Source: Ruminococcaceae bacterium UBA1448
Lineage (GTDB): Bacteria; Bacillota; Clostridia; Oscillospirales; Ruminococcaceae
Direction of reading: 5' to 3'
DNA length: 17,237 bases
NCBI GenBank assembly: GCA_002329405.1
Contig: DCTE01000009.1
Location: 1 to 17,237 of the forward strand
Every line of letters begins with the position of its first letter. Position 1 is the first letter of the stretch. Positions 6,693 to 15,100 of this stretch are shown here, one piece after another. A program made the position numbers and the translations under genes. The notes under the pieces are model-generated. The model was not told the DNA's origin. It searched no databases and saw nothing but the letters and a program-made list of their open reading frames with translations.

Positions 6693-6732
6693 TAGTGATT
6701 CTGAATATTCTGCTGCATAGGGAGGGATAGGC

Positions 6733-7320
6733 ATCAAAAATAGACGATATCACCTGCTACTGACCGGCAAGATCGGCTGCGGCAAATCGACCGCTCTTTT
6801 GTCCGGGCTTGCAGATATCATGGAACATGCGGGAGGTTACCGGACGGTTCGGCTGCTGGACAAAGACGGAAATCGCAGAGGGTTTGCACATATCCCACCC
6901 GCTTCACCGGAAGGGATCAACGGACAGTGGGACCCCGGCCGGAAAGATATCTTCCTGATTCCGGGAGAAGGGATGCGAACAGATGTCCTGCTTTCCCGGA
7001 CAATTCCGATGATCGAGGGAAAGCCGCGCTTTTTCCTGCTGGATGAGATCGGTGGGAAAGAACTGTTGATTCCGGCATTTTATCACCGGCTGGAAGAACT
7101 GTTTGCAGGGGAAATCCCCTGTATCGGCGTACTCAAGGACCCGGACGGCAGCGAAGGAATCCGCCGCTGGATGCAGGAAGAATCCTTTCGTCAGGCTTAT
7201 GACCGGTTTACCAGCTGGTTACGGAAAAATCCATACGTCCAAATAACCGACGGCAGCCAACCGGGCGGTTACCAGCAGCAAATCCTGCGATGGAAAATAA
7301 AAAACGGGGTGGGAAGATGA
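6733..7320 (+). CDS. P-loop NTPase, THEP1-like nucleoside-triphosphatase, with a probable non-standard start
   Basis: The frame carries a Walker A motif GKIGCGKST (residues 12-20) and a Walker B-like FFLLDEIGGKEL (100-111). That pattern, followed by a pIGVL strand, matches the nucleoside-triphosphatase/THEP1 family (about 170-200 residues), which hydrolyses NTPs to NDPs. There is no ATG, GTG or TTG between the stop at 6718-6720 and the P-loop. The only well-placed codon is ATC 6733, seven bases after GGAGG at 6721-6725, giving 195 residues. Starting at TTG 6799 would delete the P-loop. So the gene uses an ATC start, or a start codon has been lost. It overlaps the permease start by four bases (ATGA, 7317-7320). 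Its partner genes suggest a role in the uptake or handling of the imported compound, but the mechanism is unknown. Confidence 0.75.
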   Translation: MKNRRYHLLLTGKIGCGKSTALLSGLADIMEHAGGYRTVRLLDKDGNRRGFAHIPPASPEGINGQWDPGRKDIFLIPGEGMRTDVLLSRTIPMIEGKPRFFLLDEIGGKELLIPAFYHRLEELFAGEIPCIGVLKDPDGSEGIRRWMQEESFRQAYDRFTSWLRKNPYVQITDGSQPGGYQQQILRWKIKNGVGR

Positions 7321-8327
7321 AAAAGACAAAAAAAGCCGGCTGGGTGCTGGCTGTACTTTTGCTGCTGCTGATCGGATGCACCCTGCTGTCCTTCCCGCTC
7401 GGACGGTACCCGGTCAGCCTCGGCGATATCTTCCGCCAATTCGGATACGACCTGCTGGGGCTGGGAGAAAGCCCAGCCGACAGCATTGGCCGGGTCATCT
7501 ATAACATCCGTCTGCCCCGGATTCTGCTGGCAATTACCGTCGGAGCCGGGCTGTCGGCCGCCGGATGTGCCTATCAATGTGTCTTTCAAAACCCAATGGC
7601 TTCACCGGACGTGCTGGGGGCTTCATCAGGGGCAGCATTTGGGGCAGCACTGGCAATTCTCGCCGGAGCCGCATCGGGCGGGATTACATTGTCCGCCTTT
7701 GTGATGAGCCTTGGCAGTATGCTGATTGCCTGCCTGGTCGGCGCCACTGGACGGGATAAAATCATGACGCTGGTACTGGCCGGGATGATGGTCTCCTCCC
7801 TCTTTTCAGCCGGAACCTCCTGCCTGAAACTCGCGGCCGACCCGGAAAGCCAGCTGCCGGAGATCACCTACTGGCTGATGGGCAGCCTGTCGGGCGCGAA
7901 CTGGAACAGTGTGCTGACCGCTCTGATTCCGACTGCGCTGGGGTTAGCCGTTCTGCTGCTGCTCCGCTGGCGGCTGCAACTGCTGACGATTGGCGACGAG
8001 GAAGCACGTGCACTCGGCATCCATCCCGGCCGGACAAGGCTTGCAGTCATCCTGGCTGCAACGCTGCTGACTGCGGCCGCAATTTCATCCAGCGGTACAA
8101 TCGGATGGGTCGGACTGGTCATCCCCCACATGACCCGCAGGCTGACCGGCAGCGAAACCCGTTTCCTTTTGCCGGGAACGGCGTTGATGGGCGGGATATT
8201 CCTGCTGGTGGTGGACAATGTTTCCCGGACACTCCTCCCGGTGGAACTGCCGATCGGCATTCTGACCGCGTTTATCGGCGCGCCGTTCTTTTTGTGGATG
8301 ATGGTCAGAAGAGGAGGCGGGAGATGA
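7317..8327 (+). CDS. FecCD-type ABC transporter permease
   Basis: 336 residues from ATG 7317, which overlaps the NTPase stop as ATGA; a start at 7290 would lie deep in the previous gene. The sequence is almost wholly hydrophobic with about nine or ten membrane segments. Family motifs are present: RLPRILLAITVGAGLSAAG near 60-80, QNPMASPDVLG near 89-99, LGIHPGRTR near 235-245 and the IGWVGLVIPHMTR coupling region near 263-276. These belong to the FecCD/BtuC family, which imports ferric siderophores, heme and cobalamin as a homodimer. Only one permease gene is present, consistent with that. It overlaps the ATPase start by ATGA (8324-8327). Confidence 0.93.
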   Translation: MKKTKKAGWVLAVLLLLLIGCTLLSFPLGRYPVSLGDIFRQFGYDLLGLGESPADSIGRVIYNIRLPRILLAITVGAGLSAAGCAYQCVFQNPMASPDVLGASSGAAFGAALAILAGAASGGITLSAFVMSLGSMLIACLVGATGRDKIMTLVLAGMMVSSLFSAGTSCLKLAADPESQLPEITYWLMGSLSGANWNSVLTALIPTALGLAVLLLLRWRLQLLTIGDEEARALGIHPGRTRLAVILAATLLTAAAISSSGTIGWVGLVIPHMTRRLTGSETRFLLPGTALMGGIFLLVVDNVSRTLLPVELPIGILTAFIGAPFFLWMMVRRGGGR

Positions 8328-9121
8328 AACTGATTGTAGACAGGCTGTCGTTTGGGTACCCCCACTGCCAGCCGCTGCTCAAAGAAGTGTCGTTCTCAGC
8401 AGAGGGGGGAGAGCTAATCTCGCTGCTCGGCCCCAATGGTACCGGAAAGACAACCCTTTTCCGCTGTATATTGGGGCAGCTGCGGGCATCAGGGACGATC
8501 ACGCTGGATGGCCAGCCGCTTTCTGCCCTCTCCCCCCGTCAGCTGGCGGCAAAGGTTGCGTATATTCCGCAGTCCCATTCCCCCGCCTTTTCCTACCCGG
8601 TCGAAGAGATGATCCTGATGGGAACGGCAGCGGGCTTGAAATGGTTCCAGCATCCCGGCAGGGCTGAACGGGAAAGACTGGATGAGGTGATGGATAATCT
8701 CGGACTGGAAACACTGCGGGGACGGGCGTTTGATACGCTGAGCGGCGGTGAACAGCAGCTGGTGATGATGGCGCGGGCGATGATGACCGACGCGCGTGTC
8801 TGGCTGCTGGACGAACCGGCGGCAAATCTGGACTACGGCAATCAGACCCGGCTGCTGCTCCAGCTCCAGCAGTTGGCAGCGAAAGGATATCTGCTGATTC
8901 AGTCGACCCATTCTCCACAGCAGGCCGCCCTTTATTCCAGCCGTGTGCTGGCACTGGCGGACGGGGTGCTTACTGGGGACGGAGACCCGGCAAAAGTCCT
9001 CGACGCCGGTATGATTCAGACGCTGTATGGTCTGAAAGTCAAAGCAGTTGATATTCCATCCGGCGGGCGCGACGTCCGCGTCTTCCTGCCGGATGAATCG
9101 AAATACAGAAAGGAAATGTAA
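8324..9121 (+). CDS. ABC transporter ATP-binding protein, FepC/BtuD type
   Basis: 265 residues from ATG 8324, behind GAGGAGGCGGGAG and overlapping the permease stop. Motifs: Walker A GPNGTGKTT (36-44), Q-loop Q83 in IPQSHS, signature LSGGEQQ (139-145), Walker B VWLLDEPA (159-166) and H-loop H196 in STHSPQQ. All are intact. The second part matches the usual FepC/BtuD layout, with a region for contacting the permease near YPVEEMILMG. It hydrolyses ATP to drive uptake by the permease from 7317-8327. It ends four bases before the binding-protein gene and is translated from the same message. Confidence 0.95.
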   Translation: MKLIVDRLSFGYPHCQPLLKEVSFSAEGGELISLLGPNGTGKTTLFRCILGQLRASGTITLDGQPLSALSPRQLAAKVAYIPQSHSPAFSYPVEEMILMGTAAGLKWFQHPGRAERERLDEVMDNLGLETLRGRAFDTLSGGEQQLVMMARAMMTDARVWLLDEPAANLDYGNQTRLLLQLQQLAAKGYLLIQSTHSPQQAALYSSRVLALADGVLTGDGDPAKVLDAGMIQTLYGLKVKAVDIPSGGRDVRVFLPDESKYRKEM

Positions 9122-9125
9122 TCCA

Positions 9126-10289
9126 ATGAAACGTATTTTTGCACTTTTTCTCTGCGGGCTGATGCTCGCATCGCTGGCCGGCTGCGGCGGCAATGACAGC
9201 AGCTCTTCTGAAAGCGTAAATTCAGAAGAAAGTTCTGTTCCCACCGAATCTTCGGAAAACTCTTCATCGCTGGAATCCTCCGCTGAGACAGCCTCAGAAG
9301 AGGCTGCTTCATTCACTTTTACTGACTCACTTGGGCGGGAATTCACCTTCGAAGAGCCGATTGAAACAGTTGCAGCCTCAGGATTGCTCTCCCAGCTGGT
9401 CATCTATTCGCTTGCACCCGATACGCTGGTCGGCTGGAGCAACGAATGGAGCGAGGGCGCAGAAAAATATATCCCCGAAAAATACAATTCTCTCCCGCTG
9501 ATCGGCCAGCTGTACGGCAGCAATACCGAGATGAACCCGGAACAGCTGATGATTGCCGACCCGGATATCGTCATCGACATCGGCGACTCCAAGGACGGGA
9601 TTGCTGAAGATCTGGACGCACTCGGCGAGCAGACCGGCATTCCGTTTATCCATATCGACGCGAATATGGAAACGATGCCGGAATGTTATACGATGCTGGG
9701 TGAATTGCTGGGGATGGAAGAAACAGCAGCAGAATACGCCGATTTCTGCGACAGCATCTACACCCGGACGCTGGATATCATGGAAGAAGTCGGCGACGAA
9801 AAGGTGTCTGTCCTCTATCTGACCGGAGACACCGGCACCAATGTCGTCGCGAAAGGATCCTACCATGCCGAAATCATCGACCTGATCGCCGACAACCTCG
9901 CTGTCGTCGAGTCTCCCTCCTCCAAAGGCACCGGCAATGAAACCGATATGGAACAGCTGATGCTGTGGGACCCGGAAGTGATTTTCTTCTCGCCTGACAG
10001 CGGCGTTTATGATACCGTCGCCGACGATCCGCTGTGGAGCGGTTTGCAGGCCATCCAGTCGGGACGATATTACGAAGTCCCGATCGGACCCCACAACTGG
10101 ATGGGCTTCCCTCCTTCTATCCAGCGGTATCTGGGGATGATGTGGATGACCAAAATCCTTTACCCGGAACAGGCCGACTTTGATATCCAGGCAGACGTCA
10201 CCCGTTATTACGAGATGTTCTACCACTACGACCTGACCGACGAAGACTACAGCCAGCTTGTCGCAAACTCGCTCGGTAAATTGGAATAA
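9126..10289 (+). CDS. Iron-complex/heme/corrinoid-class solute-binding lipoprotein
   Basis: 387 residues from ATG 9126, with AAAGGA 10 bases upstream. The N-terminus is a lipoprotein signal: MKRIFALFLCGLMLASLAG followed by C20 (lipobox LAGC), so it is anchored on the outer face of the membrane. A Ser/Glu-rich flexible linker spans about 23-60. The rest is a type III periplasmic-binding fold (PF01497-like): FTDSLGREFTF near 64-74, then MNPEQLMIADPDIVIDIG and a second lobe ending near 385. It captures the ligand and hands it to the permease. The ligand cannot be decided from sequence: siderophores, heme and cobalamin are all in the family. The two-way terminator at 10319 ends the operon. Confidence 0.9.
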   Translation: MKRIFALFLCGLMLASLAGCGGNDSSSSESVNSEESSVPTESSENSSSLESSAETASEEAASFTFTDSLGREFTFEEPIETVAASGLLSQLVIYSLAPDTLVGWSNEWSEGAEKYIPEKYNSLPLIGQLYGSNTEMNPEQLMIADPDIVIDIGDSKDGIAEDLDALGEQTGIPFIHIDANMETMPECYTMLGELLGMEETAAEYADFCDSIYTRTLDIMEEVGDEKVSVLYLTGDTGTNVVAKGSYHAEIIDLIADNLAVVESPSSKGTGNETDMEQLMLWDPEVIFFSPDSGVYDTVADDPLWSGLQAIQSGRYYEVPIGPHNWMGFPPSIQRYLGMMWMTKILYPEQADFDIQADVTRYYEMFYHYDLTDEDYSQLVANSLGKLE

Positions 10290-10318
10290 ATAAAAAAACA
10301 CCGGAATCCCGGTGCATT

Positions 10319-10355
10319 AAAATACCTCCCAGGACCAAATCCGGGAGGTATTTTT
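10319..10355. terminator. Bidirectional terminator between the importer operon and cyclophilin
   Basis: AAAATACCTCCC pairs with GGGAGGTATTTT over 12 base pairs with T runs on both strands. It serves the plus-strand importer operon and the minus-strand cyclophilin unit, which converge here. Confidence 0.9.
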
Positions 10356-10365
10356 GTATCTGCAA

Positions 10366-10959
10366 TTACAGTGTTTCGACAGACATGCTCTCGATTACGA
10401 TATCGGTCAGCGGCTTATCCTGGAAGCCGACCTTCTGGGAAGCGATCTTGTCGACAACATCCATTCCCTCAATTACCTGACCGAAAACGGTGTGGTGATT
10501 GTCCAGCCAGGGCGTGCCGCCCAGTTCTGCATATTTTTCTTTGGTTTCCTCGTCCAGCTTAACGCCATACTGGCGGCCCAGCATCGGGAACATCCGCTTA
10601 TCGACAGGGCCTGCCTGTACGATAAAGAACTGGCTTCCATTGGTGCCGGGGCCAGCGTTGGCCATCGAAAGGGCACCGCGGAAGTTATGGGCTTCAGGAG
10701 AAAACTCATCCTCAAACGATCTGCCCCAGATGCTTTCACCGCCGCGGCCGGTACCGGTCGGGTCACCGCCCTGGATCATAAAACCGTCAATGACACGATG
10801 GAAGATGATACCATCATAATAGCCATTTTTGGCATGGGTCGTAAAGTTCTCAACCGCCTTGGGGGCAACCTCCGGGAACATCAGGAATTTGATGCTGCCC
10901 AGCGTGGTGTTCATTGTAACAACGGTATCCCCTGCTTTTGCTTCACGAAAATTGATCAT
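10366..10959 (-). CDS. Cyclophilin-type peptidyl-prolyl cis-trans isomerase
   Basis: 197 residues, cytosolic (no signal peptide). It catalyses cis-trans isomerisation of peptidyl-prolyl bonds. The active-site set is complete: [14 protein letters not shown] (R55, F60, M61, Q63), NGSQFF (Q110, F112), W151 and H156 in [11 protein letters not shown] roughly 25-residue acidic/basic insert lies near 128-147, before the tryptophan. AAAGGAAAGGA precedes ATG 10959. The lipoprotein cyclophilin gene ends 27 bases upstream, so the two are likely one transcript driven by the promoter at 11986-12014. Confidence 0.93.
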   Translation of the reverse strand: MINFREAKAGDTVVTMNTTLGSIKFLMFPEVAPKAVENFTTHAKNGYYDGIIFHRVIDGFMIQGGDPTGTGRGGESIWGRSFEDEFSPEAHNFRGALSMANAGPGTNGSQFFIVQAGPVDKRMFPMLGRQYGVKLDEETKEKYAELGGTPWLDNHHTVFGQVIEGMDVVDKIASQKVGFQDKPLTDIVIESMSVETL

Positions 10960-10986
10960 ACTGACAGTCCTTTCCTTTGGATAACC

Positions 10987-11928
10987 TTATTCTGCCGAAG
11001 ATTCAGAGGACTCAGAAGAGCTGGTGGAATCCTCTTCCGACTCTTCCTGTCCATAGGTGCCGTTTGCAATCGCTTCGTCAATTGCTGCCTGTTCCTCAGC
11101 ACTGGTATAAACCATTGCGTCATACTCTTCCTGGGTCAAAGTGTTGTCCAGTTCGTCATAATCTGCCGCATGGAAGCTGCCGAGTGTAACCTTCTCAATC
11201 GTGACCGGCTCGTCCAGTGTGTAGCCCTGTTCGTATTCCTCAGCCGAAGCGCCTTCGCCCTCCATGTCGATCGCAGTCATCGGCAGCTCATTGATCGCGT
11301 TGACAACTTCCATCCCGTCGATAACCTTACCAAATACGGTGTGGTACTGGGAGATACCGGGCACGCCGCCCAGCTCCTCAAATGCGTTGACCATCATAGC
11401 CGGGAAGTAGTTGTTCTGCATCTGCTCGCCGGTCTCCTCATCAATTGGCATATCGGCGATAAAGAAAGAACGGGAATCAAAATAATAACCCTTGTTCCAC
11501 AGCTGTCCCATCTCACCGCACAGGGCGCACAGCGAACCGGAAAACGGCCAAAGGCTGTCAGAATACTCCGCCTTAATCGGTTTTTCGGTATTGCTGGTAG
11601 GGGTATTGCCATCCTCAGTCGAACTGCCGAACATCTCAGCGCCGACGGTCGGTACAACCTGATAGATCACCTGGTTGTCATAAAAACCATCCTCAACCAG
11701 GTCCTTGAAATTCTGGACAACAGTCGGAACTTCATCGGTATACAGAACAGCCGTGATCGTCCCCATGCTGGTCTCAAAGATCGCGATATCGTCGCCTTCA
11801 TCAGGAGCCAGCAGCTGAACGGAATAATCAATATCTTCCGGGTCAATGCTGTTGCCGCAGCCTGAAAGCATACAGACAGCTGTCAGACCTGCCGCGGTTG
11901 CCGCAGCATATTTGCGCAGTTTATACAT
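10987..11928 (-). CDS. Cyclophilin-like lipoprotein with a degenerate active site
   Basis: 313 residues from ATG 11928, chosen for AGAAAGGA eight bases upstream and because it starts a lipoprotein signal (lipobox LSGC, C24). A cyclophilin fold follows from about 45, but the catalytic stretch that reads [14 protein letters not shown] in the neighbour here reads YQVVPTVGAEM, so the essential Arg is replaced by Val. SFFI (154-157) and YHTVFG (195-200) survive. The C-terminus (about 295-313) is a Ser/Glu-rich tail. Isomerase activity is therefore doubtful; it could be a surface chaperone or binding protein. Cyclophilin lipoproteins in Firmicutes often assist folding of secreted proteins, so this remains inference. 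Confidence 0.85.
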   Translation of the reverse strand: MYKLRKYAAATAAGLTAVCMLSGCGNSIDPEDIDYSVQLLAPDEGDDIAIFETSMGTITAVLYTDEVPTVVQNFKDLVEDGFYDNQVIYQVVPTVGAEMFGSSTEDGNTPTSNTEKPIKAEYSDSLWPFSGSLCALCGEMGQLWNKGYYFDSRSFFIADMPIDEETGEQMQNNYFPAMMVNAFEELGGVPGISQYHTVFGKVIDGMEVVNAINELPMTAIDMEGEGASAEEYEQGYTLDEPVTIEKVTLGSFHAADYDELDNTLTQEEYDAMVYTSAEEQAAIDEAIANGTYGQEESEEDSTSSSESSESSAE

Positions 11929-11985
11929 ATTTACATTCCTTTCTGGAAACAGGGGCACCATGTCGTGTCCGCAAAGTTATTACAT

Positions 11986-12014
11986 AGTATAGCGCAATTG
12001 CAGATTAATTTCAA
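11986..12014 (-). promoter_or_regulatory. Promoter of the two cyclophilin genes
   Basis: On the minus strand TTGAAA and TATACT are separated by exactly 17 bases. The -10 ends about 57 bases before the lipoprotein start. Confidence 0.8.
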
Positions 12015-12076
12015 GCAGCTTTTGTAAATTTAACAATTAATTCCCCTAAATCTTTGCCAGCATGCTGCAAAACAGG

Positions 12077-12112
12077 CAAAAAATCTGCCGGATGAAACCT
12101 TCACCCGGCAGA
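12077..12112 (-). terminator. Terminator after the P-type ATPase-like gene
   Basis: On the minus strand TCTGCCGG pairs perfectly with CCGGCAGA around a 13-base loop and is followed by TTTTTTG. It starts a few bases past the stop at 12118. Confidence 0.85.
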
Positions 12113-12117
12113 CCACA

Positions 12118-15100
12118 TTATATTCTGATCATTTTCTGCAAAATCCAGCCCAGTGCCGGCCAGAACAGCGCATATCCGCTCATCACCAGCGGTGTGACGC
12201 TGGCGAATGACCCCAGCACTGTCAGCATCAGCAGCATGCACAGCCCGAGCACTACTGACAGCACCATCATCACCCGGTTCAGTCCTTCCATAAAGGAAAG
12301 CCTTCTTGCACAGGCAGCGCACCCCGCAAACCCGGAAAGGCTGCCATCATTGACCGCAACCGCCTGTTTCACCCGGACCTTGCCCTGTAACCGGTCGACA
12401 TAGACGCCCAGCCGCTGGGGAAGGATTTTAACCAGCTCGGCATTGATCCGAAACAGCCTGCCCAGCAGTCGCGGGGTCAGAAAACTGTCAGTTGTACGGA
12501 TCGCCAGCCTGATACCGTTATCTGCAAAAATCTGGATTGCCTCTTCCGAACGGACAGATGTTTGCAGCCGAATCAGGAAGACGCCCGCAAGCTCCCCAGC
12601 GACCGCCAGATAGACGCAGGCACAGCCGACGCCCGAAGCCCATTTCCGGTGCTCATCCAGCGAAAAGCGGATACCACGGGACTCAAGCAGTGCCTTGTTG
12701 CCGACCAGCACCTGCCGTCCGTCAACGAATCCAACCAGCCCTCTGCCATCCTCATACTGCCGGTCTTCCACCGGGCGCAGCAGGCCGCTGTCCCCGATAA
12801 TTCCCTCAAAAATACTTTCCAGTATCGAACCGGAACCAAGGATCATTGACGCAGTGTCAATCATCACATCGTCCACCCGTGCGCTGCCAAAGGTTTTCAG
12901 TCCTGACAGGGTGACAAATCCGGGCGGGAAGATGTCCGAAGCGTCCATCAGTGCACCGTTTAACAGACTGTAACGGGAGATTGCCTTTTCGCTGATGATG
13001 ACACCTCCAGCCCGTTCCATAAATCTTGCAGTCCTCCTGCATGGATAGCTGAACAGATACATTGTCAGAATCGGCGAGAACAGACAGATAATGCCGGTCA
13101 TCAGCGATGCCGCCCCAGGAAGGCTCCACCCAAACAGCATCGCAAATCCCAGAACCAACAGCCCGCTTAGCAGGCCGATCACTGAAAAATTGCGGGACAG
13201 CCGGTCGCTTTCATCCACCGACAGTGACAGCTTCATAAAATCGGAAACCGATTCTGTCCGCCGGTTGACCGCGACAAATGCCGGCCCGTCTACAACCCCG
13301 CGGGTCATCTCAGTCGCCAGGCGGCTATCCCGGATGACATGCAGATAATATTTGCTGCCGCCGGTATGCAGAAACCGCAGATTCCGCAGTGCGGTGGACG
13401 CAACCATCCATCTGCTCATATATGCGGACGACAGCACAAACAGCCCGACCGGCAGATAACAAAACGCCATACCGCCCGCCAGTTCTTCTGGATGGAAGGC
13501 CAGTAAAACCGTTTCTGCCATCGTCACCAGATAAACCAACGCCGGCATAATGTCCCTGCTCGCCCTGAACCGGAACAACGACCGGATACCGCCCGCAATC
13601 ACGCCAAACCCACAGACACCGGCAATCAGCCCCAAAGCTGCATTGCTCCACATCAGCACAGCATTGCTTACCAGTTCGCCTGCCACTCGCGTCAGACTCG
13701 CCAGCACCAACGTTACAACGGCAAAAAAACCGATCAGCAATCCCATTCCGATTGACGTACCCGCCAAATCCCGCAGTGCCCTGCGCCAGGAACTGATTTC
13801 CGCAGCCGAATTCAACCGCTGAAGCCGGGAAAATGCCGGTGCAAACCCTGCCGCTGTTTCGGAAGAAGAGACCTCCCGTACCCGGTAGATATTTTCCTTT
13901 TCCTCCTGCTGAGATGCAGATGCTGCCTGCTGTTCCCGCTGCTGCATCCGACGGAGCTGCCGCTGACGATCTTCCTGCTGCTGCTGTTTTTTCAGCCTGC
14001 GGATCTCTGACCGGCTCAGCTCGGGTGCCGGTTCATTTTCGGTCGCCTCAACCCGTTTGAGCAGCTGCTGTTGCTGCTGCCGACGCAGCTTCTCCCGTTC
14101 CTGTGCCTGATGCCGAATGGAATGGGCATCAGGCATCGGCTCATCCAACCCGATTGACCGTGTCGCCTGTTCATCCTCAGCCGCGATCGACTGTTCATCT
14201 TCTTCCGAAAGACGATCCATCTCCCGTATCTGTTCCAGGTCGATTTCATAATCCTGCGGCTGTGTCTCATTCTCTCCCCCATCGGAAACAGCATCATCCC
14301 CGGATGTGAAAAGAGTTTCATCCGGGATATCTTCGGAAGTCATTTCCTGATGGCCAATCTCCTGAACAGCCCCATCGGAAGCGGCCGCAGCATTCAGAGA
14401 ATGGTCCGGCGAACTGTCAGATGATGGACTTTCAGACGCTGACTGCGCCGGTATCCGCAAAGTCATACCCTGTTCTTCCTCCGTCAAAACATTAGAGGAA
14501 GCGCGGCGGGTCACACGACGCAGAGCCGCACCGCCCTGTAGTTTTTCTTCCCGCTCCGGTTGGAAGGAAGAGACAAACCGCCGGGTCCTTCCTTCCGACA
14601 GCACCAGCTTTTCCCGGCGGGAAGGTTCCAGCGTTTTTTCCTCCACCTGTCCCAGATGGGCAAGTTCAGCAGCCGACACCCGTACAACCGGAGTAAACTG
14701 GCCGGTTGCACCTGTCTGACCAGCGGGCTGTGACAACGACTGAACAGACGATTTATCTACAGGCTTTTCCTCAGGACGAAAATCGGCAGCGGATGAAACT
14801 TTCACTGTTTTTTCCTTTTGTACCGGCTGCTCAGCCTGTGGTATTTGAGCGGTACTGGATATTCTGCCGCCGCTGCTGTCCAACGGGACAGCAGATGCTG
14901 CTTTCCGGTCATCTGCGGACATATGTAAAGCCTGATCAGACACCCTTTCCGCTTTTTTTGCCTTTTTCCGGGCAAAAAATCCCATTTTATTATGCGCAGG
15001 ATTGTACGTATCCATTTTCTCATGTGCAGACGGCTGTCCGGGGCTCTTCTGTCTGGAAACCGTCTTTTTGTGACGCACAGAAGGCTGTTCTGCCGGGGCT

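Noticed and set aside
6678..6700. A Fur box upstream of the importer
   Set aside because: The palindrome has arms TAATCA/TGATTA with a three-base centre and does not match the 7-1-7 Fur pattern well enough.
6462..6732. A cobalamin riboswitch in front of the importer
   Set aside because: The gap is too short between promoter and start and no B12-box-like core is visible.
10299..10314. CACCGG/CCGGTG hairpin just after the binding-protein gene as a terminator
   Set aside because: No T run follows it; the stronger 12-base-pair structure at 10319-10355 is the terminator.
10354..11865. A 503-codon open frame on the plus strand across both cyclophilin genes
   Set aside because: It is an antisense shadow; the minus-strand frames carry clear cyclophilin motifs, ribosome binding sites and a promoter, while the plus-strand frame has no recognisable domain or ribosome binding site.
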